A stretch of DNA of 64,000 nucleotides, taken from NCBI GenBank assembly GCA_022791575.1, contig JAAVZI010000074.1, positions 1 to 64,000 on the forward strand, given 5' to 3'. This DNA is from Lachnospiraceae bacterium (GTDB lineage: Bacteria; Bacillota; Clostridia; Lachnospirales; Lachnospiraceae). The notes under the pieces are model-generated. The model was given only the letters and a program-made list of their open reading frames with translations, ran no database searches and was not told the DNA's origin. This document shows, in pieces, positions 1 through 8,562 of the stretch. The position numbers were made by a program, and so were the translations under genes. The stretch's first letter is position 1. Each line of letters starts with the position of its first letter.

Positions 1-58
1 CCAACTGTCAAAGACGGGAGTATAACTCTTTTTTTTCATTCATGCAAGACTTTTATAA

Positions 59-87
59 TTGAAATTTTATGATATTTATCTTATAAT
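59..87 (+). promoter_or_regulatory. sigma-A-type promoter for the PHP phosphatase gene
   Basis: TTGAAA (59-64), a 17-base spacer and TATAAT (82-87) stand 30 bases before the start codon at 117. The first 58 bases of the window show no other feature that I recognise. Confidence 0.6.
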
Positions 88-116
88 AATATTAAGAATT
101 ATTGAGGAGGTTTCTT

Positions 117-917
117 ATGATTAGTGATTATCATGTCCACAGTCATTTTTCAGGAGACAGTGACACACAGCCAGAGGATATAATCCGGCGGGCTATTGAA
201 CTGGAAATGTCATCTATATGCTTTACAGACCATTACGATTTGGATTATCCAGATGAACCAGAAATTTTCTTGTTGGATATCAGCCGTTATTTTGAATCGC
301 TCCGGCTGCTTCAAGACAAATATTCCGCTCACATACAAATACGTATTGGTTTGGAACTGGGCTTACAGCAGCATCTGCAGAAAGAATGCTGTGCAATAGC
401 TGCCGCCTATCCGTTTGACTTTATTATTGGCTCTTCCCATGTAGTCAACCATAGAGACCCCTATTACCCTTCTTACTTTGAAGGACGTACAGAAGAAGAC
501 GGCTATCGGGAGTATTTTCAGTCGATTCTTGATAATCTTACAGTTTTCGAGGATTTTGATGTATATGGGCACCTGGATTATGTCATAAGATATGGCCCCA
601 ATCAAGACCAGTTCTATTCCTACGCCCAATATCAGGATATTCTGGAACAGATTTTGAAAACCTGTCTGGAAAAGAATATTGGATTAGAATTGAATACGGG
701 CGGACTGGCTCGTGGACTCAGGCACCCCCATCCTCATCCTGATATTTTGAAAAGATATCAAGAATTGGGCGGAGAAATATTGACGATTGGATCGGATGCC
801 CACATTTCACAGAACCTAGCCTATGATTTTCATAAAATCCGAGATTTTCTGGAATATTGTGGTTTTTCTTATTATACCGTATTTGAAAAACGCAAGCCGC
901 AGTTTATCAAATTGTAG
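117..917 (+). CDS. PHP-domain phosphatase, HisJ-like (histidinol-phosphatase family)
   Basis: This 266-residue protein belongs to the PHP metal-dependent phosphoesterase family that includes HisJ-type histidinol-phosphatase. The N-terminal DYHVHSHFS motif (residues 4-12) supplies metal ligands, and further His and Asp ligands follow in IGSSHVV, DVYGHLDY and IGSDAH. The start at 117 is chosen because GAGGAGG at 104-110 sits at ideal spacing; the frame also opens at a TTG at 102, but that TTG lies immediately before the ribosome-binding site. No other histidine genes are nearby, so the true substrate is open: histidinol phosphate or another small phosphoester. It converges with the next gene. 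Confidence 0.8.
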   Translation: MISDYHVHSHFSGDSDTQPEDIIRRAIELEMSSICFTDHYDLDYPDEPEIFLLDISRYFESLRLLQDKYSAHIQIRIGLELGLQQHLQKECCAIAAAYPFDFIIGSSHVVNHRDPYYPSYFEGRTEEDGYREYFQSILDNLTVFEDFDVYGHLDYVIRYGPNQDQFYSYAQYQDILEQILKTCLEKNIGLELNTGGLARGLRHPHPHPDILKRYQELGGEILTIGSDAHISQNLAYDFHKIRDFLEYCGFSYYTVFEKRKPQFIKL

Positions 918-939
918 ATAAAAATTAAACGATAATATC

Positions 940-2082
940 TCAGCGGAAAATCCCTAATGTATCATAAACTTTATTTTCTACATAGCTTACTTTATTTCCA
1001 TCAATAAATTTACTGATTTCGCCATTTTCGATCAAATAATTATATAATTTTTGGTAAACTACAGAGTTCGAACAGCGGATGCTGATAAACGGATTGGCTG
1101 CAAAATGATTCTGTATCATAGCATCTACTGCCGTCTCCTGAAACGTAGATAGATATAATCCTTCATGCCGAAAATAATTATATTCTATGGCCGTACATTC
1201 TGGAAGGGAAAAAACATTGTGAAATGAATGGGTTTTTAACAAATCATAGGTTGTCATACAGAAAAAACTATAATCCATATATTTGGTGCCGATTTCTTCT
1301 GCGGCACTGAATTCTGGATCTCCCCAAGTTACATCTACATAATAGTAATCTCCATCCAATTTTACTAAATTCCATGCATGCGCTTCATTTTCTGATTCAC
1401 CAGATACAACAACGGCTTCAATGCCGCATTTCTGCAATAGATATTGATAGGCCTTGGAATAGCCCATACAGACAGATTCATTTTCAAGAAATACACTGCA
1501 GATATTCTGATTGTTGGCGGCCTCCTTATTGTATTCTGTATTCAATATAATGTATTCAAAAAGATACTTTGCTGTGGTATAGGTATCGGCTCTTGCAGGA
1601 AGCCCTTCCAAACATTCGAATACTACTGTATCTATCTGCTCCTGAAGCTGCTGGCTCTCTTCCTGCGTCATATCATATTGAGGTCGAAATACAAACTCTG
1701 AGTTCATACCAGATAGATGATACGTTACGAGCTCATAAGCAGAGGTCCAGAAAATCTCAGGATGATCGCTGATCAAACTCTGGAAAGCCTTATCTGCTTC
1801 TTTTTCTGCTTTTGTAGAAATCGTAGTTTCTTCACGGAAATTCAAAAGGCAGTCTGCCATCTGATTATATACCATTTTCTCTGTATCTGTTAATGTTCCG
1901 TAAGCATAATAAGAGCTGCCCATATCTGCAACAGAAGTATCGGCAGGCTCAATTCCCATTACATGGGATGTTATATGCTTCACTGGCTCTAGTTTATTTA
2001 ATGTCTGCAGGATATCCCTGTGAAAAACAGCCAGCAAAGCTAAGAATACGATCGCTAATATACCATACAGAAATTTTTTCAT
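940..2082 (-). CDS. membrane-anchored transglutaminase-like protein
   Basis: A 380-residue protein with an N-terminal hydrophobic segment (about residues 4-20) that acts as an anchor or uncleaved signal, so the domain is extracytoplasmic. The transglutaminase-like core shows the triad Cys205 (SVCMGYSKAY), His235 (EAHAWN) and Asp250 (YYYVDVTWGDPE). Bacterial members are usually cysteine proteases or peptide cross-linking enzymes of the envelope. The start has a strong AGAGGAGG site. It lies 9 bp downstream of fabH on the same strand and is probably co-transcribed with it. Its substrate is unknown. Confidence 0.75.
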   Translation of the reverse strand: MKKFLYGILAIVFLALLAVFHRDILQTLNKLEPVKHITSHVMGIEPADTSVADMGSSYYAYGTLTDTEKMVYNQMADCLLNFREETTISTKAEKEADKAFQSLISDHPEIFWTSAYELVTYHLSGMNSEFVFRPQYDMTQEESQQLQEQIDTVVFECLEGLPARADTYTTAKYLFEYIILNTEYNKEAANNQNICSVFLENESVCMGYSKAYQYLLQKCGIEAVVVSGESENEAHAWNLVKLDGDYYYVDVTWGDPEFSAAEEIGTKYMDYSFFCMTTYDLLKTHSFHNVFSLPECTAIEYNYFRHEGLYLSTFQETAVDAMIQNHFAANPFISIRCSNSVVYQKLYNYLIENGEISKFIDGNKVSYVENKVYDTLGIFR

Positions 2083-2091
2083 GTTCCTCCT

Positions 2092-3075
2092 CTAATCTAT
2101 GGTCCATTCTAACAGGCATGCGCCCCAGGTCAGTCCTCCTCCGAAGCCGGCCATTATTAGTTTGTCTCCTTTCTTAATCTGACCGGATCTATGTACTTCG
2201 TCCAGAAGAATCGGAATACTTGCAGCCGAAGTATTGCCATACTGCTCCAGATTCGAAGGAAATTTCTCTAATGGCTCCCTAAGCCGCTTGGCAATGGACT
2301 GAATAATACGGATATTAGCCTGATGTAGAAGATACCAGGAAATATCTGCATGCGTCATATGCTCTTTTTCAAGCAGAGCGTCAATACATTCCGGAACCTT
2401 CTTCACTGCAAATTTAAAGACCTCCTGTCCTTCCATCTGTACATAGCCGGGAACGGCCACTCTCTGGTTCAGTGGATTCGAGACCTCAGGATAACGGCAG
2501 TTCAAAACCATACCTTTTTGCCCGTCAGAACCCTGTTCGAGGCCAATCAGACCTCTCTTACTGCTCTTTACAACCGCTGCACCGGCTCCGTCGCCGAATA
2601 ATACACAGGTACTTCGATCTGCCCAGTCTATATGACGAGACAAAGTTTCCGTGCCAATTAATAGCGCCGTTTTGTAAATCCCTGCACGGATATAGGCATA
2701 TGCCGTATTTATGGCAAAAATAAATCCTGAACATGCCGCGCTTAGATCCATTGATACAGCATTTACTGCCCCCACTGCCTGCTGTACCATACACGCAGTA
2801 CTGGGAAATGCGTAATCCGGCGAAATGGTAGCTGTGATAATCAATTCAATATCTTCTGCATTAATGTTAGCATTTTCAATGGCCTGCTTTGCCGCTTCAA
2901 CAGCCATAGAGGCTGTTGTTTCCTTGGATGCAAGGTGCCTTTTATGAATACCGGTCCGAGAGGAAATCCACTCATCACTGGTGTCCACAACCGTTTCCAG
3001 AAATTGATTGTTAATTGCTGCTTTAGGCAGGCACTTGCCAGTTCCGATTATTTCTAGTGTCATACGCGATACCAT
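2092..3075 (-). CDS. fabH: 3-oxoacyl-ACP synthase III (FabH)
   Basis: FabH condenses acetyl-CoA with malonyl-ACP to begin fatty-acid synthesis in the cytoplasm. The 327-residue length is typical. The thiolase-fold triad is visible: Cys115 (DLSAACSGF), His251 (YLLHQANIRI) and Asn281 (QYGNTSAASIP), as is the TSDEWISSRTGI signature near residues 32-43. An alternative start at Met5 (3063) is possible because the purine-rich site lies very close to the first ATG. The gene stands alone without other fab genes, so it could instead be a specialised KAS III that primes a different acyl chain. A promoter and palindrome lie upstream. Confidence 0.88.
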   Translation of the reverse strand: MVSRMTLEIIGTGKCLPKAAINNQFLETVVDTSDEWISSRTGIHKRHLASKETTASMAVEAAKQAIENANINAEDIELIITATISPDYAFPSTACMVQQAVGAVNAVSMDLSAACSGFIFAINTAYAYIRAGIYKTALLIGTETLSRHIDWADRSTCVLFGDGAGAAVVKSSKRGLIGLEQGSDGQKGMVLNCRYPEVSNPLNQRVAVPGYVQMEGQEVFKFAVKKVPECIDALLEKEHMTHADISWYLLHQANIRIIQSIAKRLREPLEKFPSNLEQYGNTSAASIPILLDEVHRSGQIKKGDKLIMAGFGGGLTWGACLLEWTID

Positions 3076-3092
3076 TCTTCCTGTTTAAAATT

Positions 3093-3149
3093 ATTTTGAT
3101 ATTCAAAATATCATGTATCAAGTATAATTGCAAATATATCATTTGTCAA
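3093..3149 (-). promoter_or_regulatory. strong promoter and FabT-like operator for fabH
   Basis: On the minus strand, TTGACA (3144-3149), a 17-base spacer and TATACT (3121-3126) form a near-consensus sigma-A promoter. Just downstream, 3093-3109 holds a 17-base palindrome with arms TTTTGA and TCAAAA around TAT. It resembles the known FabT operator of Firmicutes (TTTGAT-type arms). It covers roughly the transcription start, so it would act as a repressor site. The regulator is inferred only. Confidence 0.55.
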
Positions 3150-3182
3150 TGTTAAAATCTTTCTCTAGCCGGAATTTAGAAG

Positions 3183-3686
3183 TTATTTGTTGTCCGTACT
3201 CCCAAATCCTCCGTTTCGAATCCCCTGCGCATGATCATCTTCTGTAATTCCATATTCCATAAAAAGACCCTGCATAAAGCCCTCTCCCTTTTTTAAATAT
3301 ATGATTTTATTCTCATTGCTATCATTCATAATTTTTGCAAAAATATGCCCTTCATTGTCTGAATAATAATAATCACTATCAATAATTCCTACTGTATTAT
3401 TCAGCTGCAGACGATACTTAAAGCCAAGGCCGCTTCTCGGATACAGCATCAATACCCATTCCGGCTCCATCCAAACCCGGATTCCGGTAGGAATCAATAT
3501 CGTTTCTCCTGGCTGTATGGTCAAATCTTCTGGACAAAACACGTCATATCCAGCAGAACCGGAGGTAGCACGCAGGGGAAGCTTTAATTCTTCATAGAGT
3601 CTCTGAACTTCCTCTTCGCTTTTACCATCATAAGCTGCCGCAAACTGCTGAAAACTGACCTTTTCAAATCTTGCTATTCGTTTCAT
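3183..3686 (-). CDS. dut: dUTP diphosphatase (dUTPase)
   Basis: A 167-residue trimeric-type dUTPase that hydrolyses dUTP to dUMP and pyrophosphate, keeping uracil out of DNA and supplying dUMP for dTMP. The five family motifs occur in order: SAGYDVF (I), PRSGLG (II), NTVGIIDSDYYYS (III), KGEGFMQGLF (IV) and the C-terminal RNGGFGSTD (V) that closes over the active site. It lies 12 bp after nrdG on the same strand, which fits a nucleotide-supply operon nrdD-nrdG-dut. Ribosome-binding site AAAAGGAGA precedes ATG 3686. Confidence 0.9.
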   Translation of the reverse strand: MKRIARFEKVSFQQFAAAYDGKSEEEVQRLYEELKLPLRATSGSAGYDVFCPEDLTIQPGETILIPTGIRVWMEPEWVLMLYPRSGLGFKYRLQLNNTVGIIDSDYYYSDNEGHIFAKIMNDSNENKIIYLKKGEGFMQGLFMEYGITEDDHAQGIRNGGFGSTDNK

Positions 3687-3698
3687 TCTGTTCTCCTT

Positions 3699-4190
3699 TT
3701 AATATGTATGCAGAACAATCTGTCCCGTTTCTAATGTTCTGGGTACATCAATCACCCGTTGATTGGAGCTTCCGCGCCAATATAGCCTGACATCTCTTTT
3801 GCTGCAGTCATATGTTCCATCGACTAACACATCCAAGTAACGGATGATTGGCAGCTGGCAGATTTGTTCCCAGGTAAACCCCGTATAAAGCCAAATTGTT
3901 TTTTGCGGAAATATCTGTTTACTCTCACAGGCTAGTTCGGTTATGGGCTGACGGTTGTCGGGATATAATGGATCTCCACCGCTGAAGGTCACTCCAGAAA
4001 TATAATTCTTACCCAGTTTATCAAATAATTCATTTCTGGCAGCCTGGTCAAAAAGCAATCCGCCGTCCGGGTCCCAGGTGACCGGATTGTGGCACTCCTT
4101 ACAGCCATGGGAACAGCCGGATACCCATAGAACGGTCCGCAATCCGTCTCCGTTGAGCATATCGTCAGTTGTAATGTTATGGTAAGTCAT
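3699..4190 (-). CDS. nrdG: anaerobic ribonucleotide reductase activating protein
   Basis: A radical-SAM activase of 163 residues that installs the glycyl radical on NrdD under anaerobic conditions. The cluster-binding motif is Cys26, Cys30 and Cys33 (CSHGCKEC), followed by VTFSGGDPLY, the usual SAM-binding GGDP segment. The start codon directly follows the nrdD stop codon, so the two are translationally coupled. Length is typical of NrdG. Confidence 0.93.
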   Translation of the reverse strand: MTYHNITTDDMLNGDGLRTVLWVSGCSHGCKECHNPVTWDPDGGLLFDQAARNELFDKLGKNYISGVTFSGGDPLYPDNRQPITELACESKQIFPQKTIWLYTGFTWEQICQLPIIRYLDVLVDGTYDCSKRDVRLYWRGSSNQRVIDVPRTLETGQIVLHTY

Positions 4191-6320
4191 TTACATGCTT
4201 TTCCTTTCCTGGATTTCCGCCATTTTTGCCTCATTCAGCCGGGTATCTCCTTTGACTCTGGAATAGGACAGATAACCATTCATACGTTCAATTTTAGTCA
4301 AATTATGGCTGCCGCATTGCGGACAGACTTCCATTTCCAGTTCCTGATAGCCGCAGTCGTCGCAATAAGCCAGAGATAAATTTACCCCTTCATAAAAGCC
4401 CATATCCATAGCACGGCGGATTAAAGTCTTAATAGCCTCCACATTATAGTTAATCGGATATTTTACATACTGAATTTTTCCTCCGTTAAACAATTCCCAG
4501 AATCGATATTCCAGATCTTGTTTTTCTATGGGTGTAATATCCTCAGTTACATGACAGTGGAAACCATTGCTGACATATTCACGATCAGATACATTTTCAA
4601 TAATACCGTATTTCTCACGAAACTGCTTTACTTGAAGACCACACAGATTTTCCGCCGGTGTAGCATATATCGCATAAAGATGCTGATCTTCTTCTTTGAA
4701 TTCATTTACTTTTTGATTAATATACTTCATGACTTCCAGTGCAAATGCGCCATCTTCTACAAGAGATTTCTTATTGTAAAGCTGCTGCAGTTCATTTAAG
4801 GCAGTAATTCCAAAAGAGGCAGTTGCGGTTTTAAGAATCGGCTTAATCTTATCATGAATCCCCAGATGTCCGCCATAAAATCCGCCCTCGCAATAGGCCA
4901 AGGGATTAGTGGAAGCTTTCATTTCTCCCAGATAATCATAGGTACGAATATGCAGCTGGCGGATCAGGTTTAGATAATAATCCAAAACTTCATAAAAATC
5001 CTTGTTCTCTTGTCTTGCTTTTGCATAAATCATCGGCAGATGCAGGCTGACTACACCAATGTTCCAGCGGCCGACAAAGACAGGACGGTCTTCGTCATTC
5101 TTCGGATGCATTCCGCCCTCTTGATACCAGGGAGAAAGAAATGCACGACAGCCCATAGGACTGATAATTTCTCCGTATTTCTTATACATGCTGGCAATAT
5201 AGCCTGTCCCGGTAAGGCTGAGCCAGTCTGGGTACATCGTATGTCTGGAACATTCTACCCCTTCGCAGAACAGATGTTCTAGTTCACAACCGGGGCCATG
5301 CAGATTCTCATCATATAGAAATACAATTTTGGGAAATAACACGGGCTTTTTATTTCCGCTCTTTCCTTGACCATACTGACGTACTTTCAGCATACTGGTA
5401 CTTGCCAATACCGCAAATTTCCCCGTTCCTGTGCCTATTGTCATGGTAATAAAAGGATAATCTCCGCGGCTGGAGGCAACGGTATTAAATTTATATTCCC
5501 AGCCCTGGAATCCCTGTTCAAATTCCCGTGTCACATCAGTCCATGCCTGTTCTTGTACCTTTTCCTCTGGAACTCCCAAAGCAGTGTATTTATCAATCAG
5601 AAGCTGATAAGACTTTTGGGCATAGGGCTCCAATAGAAGATCGACGCTTGGTACTGTAAAACCACCATACTGCTGACTTGCTGCACTAAGAATAATATCT
5701 CCGATAACATCAAAGGCAACATCCAGTGTTTTTGGCTCGTTATACCACAGATTCCCCATCTCAAAACCATCCTGAAGCACGGACTTTACATTAAATAAAC
5801 AGCAGTTCATCGTATCCCGTCTTGCTGACATATCGTGAATATAAATATATCCATCCCGACAGGCCTGAATCTCTTCGGTAGTTAAGAAAAACTTCTTATA
5901 TAATTCCTTATTCAGCTGGTTAAAGATCAGACTGCGTTTTGTTGACACTAAAGCGCTGTCCGTATTACTGTTCTCCTTATCACCGATATACATAATGGAT
6001 TGACTTTTTTTATAGACTTCATCCAGCATTCGTACAAAATCCTGCTTGTAATTCCGATAATCTTTATAGCTTTTTGCAACCAGCGGATTGACTGCTTCCA
6101 ATGCGCCTTCTACAATATTATGCATTTGGCTGATCTGGATTTCCCTGATATTCAATTCCATAACCTTTTTTTCTACAAAACGACAGATAAAACGAATTTC
6201 TTCTTCAGTAAAGGTAATTAACGCACGATAAGCAGATTTGTTGACTGCAGCAATTACCTTTTGTACATGAAAGGCCTCTTTAGAGCCGTCTTTCTTCACC
6301 ACGAATACATCTTTTATCAT
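4191..6320 (-). CDS. nrdD: anaerobic (class III) ribonucleoside-triphosphate reductase
   Basis: This 709-residue glycyl-radical enzyme reduces ribonucleotides to deoxyribonucleotides in the absence of oxygen. An ATP-cone allosteric domain occupies about residues 1-95 (VVKKDGSKEAFHVQKV). The catalytic barrel follows. Near the C-terminus a zinc site shows CDDC and CPQC, and the glycyl-radical loop is RMNGYLSYSR, about 30 residues from the end. Downstream nrdG and dut are on the same strand. The 5' region carries a promoter and two palindromes that match NrdR boxes, so repression by NrdR is likely. Confidence 0.95.
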   Translation of the reverse strand: MIKDVFVVKKDGSKEAFHVQKVIAAVNKSAYRALITFTEEEIRFICRFVEKKVMELNIREIQISQMHNIVEGALEAVNPLVAKSYKDYRNYKQDFVRMLDEVYKKSQSIMYIGDKENSNTDSALVSTKRSLIFNQLNKELYKKFFLTTEEIQACRDGYIYIHDMSARRDTMNCCLFNVKSVLQDGFEMGNLWYNEPKTLDVAFDVIGDIILSAASQQYGGFTVPSVDLLLEPYAQKSYQLLIDKYTALGVPEEKVQEQAWTDVTREFEQGFQGWEYKFNTVASSRGDYPFITMTIGTGTGKFAVLASTSMLKVRQYGQGKSGNKKPVLFPKIVFLYDENLHGPGCELEHLFCEGVECSRHTMYPDWLSLTGTGYIASMYKKYGEIISPMGCRAFLSPWYQEGGMHPKNDEDRPVFVGRWNIGVVSLHLPMIYAKARQENKDFYEVLDYYLNLIRQLHIRTYDYLGEMKASTNPLAYCEGGFYGGHLGIHDKIKPILKTATASFGITALNELQQLYNKKSLVEDGAFALEVMKYINQKVNEFKEEDQHLYAIYATPAENLCGLQVKQFREKYGIIENVSDREYVSNGFHCHVTEDITPIEKQDLEYRFWELFNGGKIQYVKYPINYNVEAIKTLIRRAMDMGFYEGVNLSLAYCDDCGYQELEMEVCPQCGSHNLTKIERMNGYLSYSRVKGDTRLNEAKMAEIQERKSM

Positions 6321-6350
6321 ATTTATCCATCCCTTCTTTCCTCTTATTGT

Positions 6351-6440
6351 ATACTATATTTAGTATGACGTTCATCAGACCGATACCAGTTATGGAATCT
6401 GTAATACTCTTATTTTACTACGTAATATCGAGTTCGTCAA
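6351..6440 (-). promoter_or_regulatory. nrdD promoter with tandem NrdR-box-like palindromes
   Basis: Minus-strand promoter: TTGACG (6435-6440), 17-base spacer, TAAAAT (6412-6417). Downstream of it are two 16-bp dyads: 6351-6366 (ATACTA, 4 bases, TAGTAT, perfect arms) and 6383-6398 (ATACCA, 4 bases, TGGAAT, one mismatch). They are separated by exactly 16 bp, so the start-to-start distance is 32 bp, three helical turns. This is the arrangement known for paired NrdR boxes. Confidence 0.6.
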
Positions 6441-6492
6441 GAAAATATCCCTTGGTGGATTTCTGATATTTTGAATTTATCCGAAAAATGAC

Positions 6493-6521
6493 TTGAAACC
6501 AAACGTTTCTTATGCTATCAT
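6493..6521 (+). promoter_or_regulatory. promoter for the 103-residue protein gene
   Basis: TTGAAA (6493-6498), 17-base spacer, TATCAT (6516-6521), followed about 60 bp later by a GGAGG ribosome-binding site and ATG 6580. Confidence 0.5.
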
Positions 6522-6579
6522 ATTTTTAAGTTAATTCTGCCGCTGGCAGGATTTTAAGACGATAAAGGAGGATTCTGTA

Positions 6580-6891
6580 ATGGGTTTATTTTCTAAAAAA
6601 AGTGATTTGGATAATTACGAAGTAAATGAAAGTGATAAGGTCGAAAAGTTTTCCCAGAATGGTAAATTCTACGATCTGGAGAACTATGTAAAGTACCGTG
6701 AAGCCAGAGTAAGAACTGACTGTGAGGGAAATAAGGTTAAAATCGGCAAAAACCAGGATAAGACGAAAAAGGTTTATCTTAAGAAAAAAGATCCGGTTTC
6801 TTATATTGAATGGTCGATTGCAAAGCAGCTAGCTGAAGGCGCTGAAAAATGCCGGGTTACTGCTCTGGAAGTAAAAAATAATACAAATTAA
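6580..6891 (+). CDS. small conserved-looking protein of unknown function
   Basis: A 103-residue soluble, lysine- and glutamate-rich protein (starts MGLFSKKSDLDNYEVNESD) with no signal peptide, membrane segment or motif that I recognise. The ribosome-binding site AAAGGAGG at good spacing, its own promoter, and a strong terminator just after the stop argue that it is a real single-gene unit. It lies just outside the split cotJC element. Confidence 0.65.
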   Translation: MGLFSKKSDLDNYEVNESDKVEKFSQNGKFYDLENYVKYREARVRTDCEGNKVKIGKNQDKTKKVYLKKKDPVSYIEWSIAKQLAEGAEKCRVTALEVKNNTN

Positions 6892-6912
6892 AAGCCGTGT
6901 TACATAAAATCT

Positions 6913-6953
6913 GCAGCCGCAATTGTAAAATGCAATTGCGGCTGCTATATTTT
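6913..6953 (+). terminator. rho-independent terminator
   Basis: A perfect 13-bp stem (6913-6925 with 6933-6945; arm GCAGCCGCAATTG), a 7-base loop, then TATATTTT. It ends the 103-residue gene. Confidence 0.8.
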
Positions 6954-7042
6954 AACCATTCAGAGCCTATTTTCATATAGCTTTTAACTATAATCCATAA
7001 GCCCCATGAACGGATTCTCCATAAACACAATCCCAATTCGGT

Positions 7043-7480
7043 CTATTTCTGACAATTACGTGCACATGGAACCGGCTCTACCGGGCTTTTAGCATCAAAT
7101 TCAGGATTAAATGCATAGAAGTTTCTGGAATCTAAATGATCTTGAACGATTCTTAATGCTTCCCCAAATCTTTGGAAATGAACCACCTCTCGCTGACGCA
7201 GGAAACGAATTGGATCACAGACTTCTGGGTCTTTTACTAGACGCAGAATATTGTCATATGTTGTTCTGGCTTTCTGCTCTGCAGCCAAATCCTCAAACAA
7301 ATCTGTAATCGCATCTCCCTTGGACTGGAATTCACAGGCATTAAAGGGAATTCCTCCTGCGGCCTGCGGCCAGAGAGCTAAGGTGTGATCTACATAATAC
7401 TTATCAAAGCCAGAGGCCTTGATTTCTTCTGGTGAAAGTCCTTTGGTTAATTGATATACGATCGTAGATATCATTTCCAT
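7043..7480 (-). CDS. cotJC: cotJC 3' part (spore-coat manganese-catalase-like protein), separated from its 5' part
   Basis: These 145 codons encode the C-terminal two thirds of CotJC, a ferritin-like/manganese-catalase family spore-coat protein: MEMISTIVYQLTKG, then EDLAAEQKARTTY and LRQREVVHFQRF with the second E-x-x-H metal motif. The frame upstream of 7480 runs into unrelated residues, and no start codon with a ribosome-binding site exists, so this half should be silent as it stands. Its missing 68 N-terminal codons are at 24364-24567 on the same strand. Joining 24364 to 7480 gives ...TEELAH|MEMIS... in frame, 213 residues in all. It is therefore half of a rearranging gene, not an ordinary decayed pseudogene. 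Confidence 0.9.
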   Translation of the reverse strand: MEMISTIVYQLTKGLSPEEIKASGFDKYYVDHTLALWPQAAGGIPFNACEFQSKGDAITDLFEDLAAEQKARTTYDNILRLVKDPEVCDPIRFLRQREVVHFQRFGEALRIVQDHLDSRNFYAFNPEFDAKSPVEPVPCARNCQK

Positions 7481-7515
7481 ATGTGCCAGTTCATTGGAAC
7501 ACAGATGATGGAAAT
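7470..7515. other. left recombination junction of the cotJC element (att site)
   Basis: Left of the 12-bp repeat ATGTGCCAGTTC (7481-7492) is cotJC coding sequence. Right of it is element DNA with the arm ATGATGGAAAT (7505-7515). That arm is the exact reverse complement of 24351-24361 at the other end of the element. The identical 12 bp recurs at 24364-24375. Confidence 0.85.
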
Positions 7516-7577
7516 GGTATATTTGACAAAAAACTACATAGAAAAACATAAATATTCATTATTATCCAAAATACTGG

Positions 7578-7606
7578 TTGTTTTTATGCGGATAATCGTA
7601 TATAAT
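7578..7606 (+). promoter_or_regulatory. promoter for the LytTR regulator
   Basis: TTGTTT (7578-7583), 17-base spacer, TATAAT (7601-7606). A leader of about 160 bases follows before ATG 7770. It contains a hairpin, TGGCAGAA (7671-7678) pairing with TTCTGCCA (7686-7693), and a second small one, AGACCA with TGGTCT, just before the ribosome-binding site. Confidence 0.5.
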
Positions 7607-7769
7607 GGAATTAGACTGCGGGGGAGCTCTTTATATATACAATAATACGTATTCTGACATCAAAAAAGAGTGGCAGAAGAGTTTTTTCTGCCAGCATTCC
7701 ACAGCCTGCCATAAAATAATTGTATCGAAAGACCAGGCAAAATGGTCTGGCAGTGGGAAGGTGATTTAC

Positions 7770-8477
7770 ATGCTGATTGGAATTTGTGATGATAATCCGG
7801 CTTTCTGTAATGTATTACAGGACATACTGCATAGGGGAAATTATGTAACAGAAAGAGATACCGTTATGGAATTTCACGGAGCAAAGGAACTTCTTGATAG
7901 TGAAAGTCCATTTAAGTTTGATATTCTATTTTTGGATATACAAATGCCGGAATTATCAGGAGTTGATTTGTTAAGACGCTATCGTTCGTTATTTCAGGAT
8001 TCCCGTATAGTTTATACAACAGCTTATACGGATTATGCTGCTGAATGTTATGAATACAACGCATACCGTTATCTGCTAAAACCCATACAGGAAAACAAAC
8101 TTACAGAGTTGTTCCGAGCGGTTCGTAAGGAACTGGTTCTGGAGAAGACACTAAGGATTCGCTGTGAAAGTATAGAAGTAGTTTTTCAGGTTGGGGATAT
8201 TATTTATGCGGAAGGCTACAACAAACTTACACGTATAAAAACCCGTGAGGAAACATGGATCAGTTACATCCGTTTAAAAGACCTAAAAGCTATGCTGCCA
8301 GAGAAATATTTTTATCAGACACACAAGTCTTGTATTATTAATATGAATGCGATTAAAGAGATTGATAGAAATAAACGCTGGATTATTGCATCGGATGGTT
8401 CTATTGTCGACATTTCAGTCCGAAATAAAAAGGATTTTCTGGAAACTTATGTACAGTTTCTGCTAAAATACAAATAA
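7770..8477 (+). CDS. LytTR-family response regulator
   Basis: A 235-residue AgrA/LytR-type regulator. The receiver domain (about residues 1-120) has the acidic pocket Asp7-Asp8 and phospho-acceptor Asp56 in LFLDIQMPELSG. The LytTR DNA-binding domain follows (about 130-235, with YFYQTHKSCIINMNAI). ATG 7770 is chosen over upstream in-frame starts because the receiver fold begins at MLIGICDDN and AAGGTGAT lies at good spacing. There is no adjacent histidine kinase, so the signal is unknown; it is the first gene inside the element's left end. Control of recombinase or element genes is possible but not shown. Confidence 0.85.
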   Translation: MLIGICDDNPAFCNVLQDILHRGNYVTERDTVMEFHGAKELLDSESPFKFDILFLDIQMPELSGVDLLRRYRSLFQDSRIVYTTAYTDYAAECYEYNAYRYLLKPIQENKLTELFRAVRKELVLEKTLRIRCESIEVVFQVGDIIYAEGYNKLTRIKTREETWISYIRLKDLKAMLPEKYFYQTHKSCIINMNAIKEIDRNKRWIIASDGSIVDISVRNKKDFLETYVQFLLKYK

Positions 8478-8496
8478 ATATCATGATATTTTATAA

Positions 8497-8536
8497 CCAG
8501 AATGTTTAATTCTTATGAATTCTGGGTTGATTTTAT
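8497..8536 (+). terminator. terminator after the LytTR gene
   Basis: CCAGAAT (8497-8503) pairs with ATTCTGG (8519-8525), followed by a T-rich stretch (GTTGATTTTATT). Confidence 0.5.
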
Positions 8537-8562
8537 TACCTTTTTCCTATATAATTACTATT

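Noticed and set aside
7043..7549. The cotJC 3' fragment as a separate manganese-catalase gene starting at 7549
   Set aside because: The first 23 residues of that frame are unlike the family and have no ribosome-binding site; homology starts exactly at the repeat and continues the 5' half at 24364.
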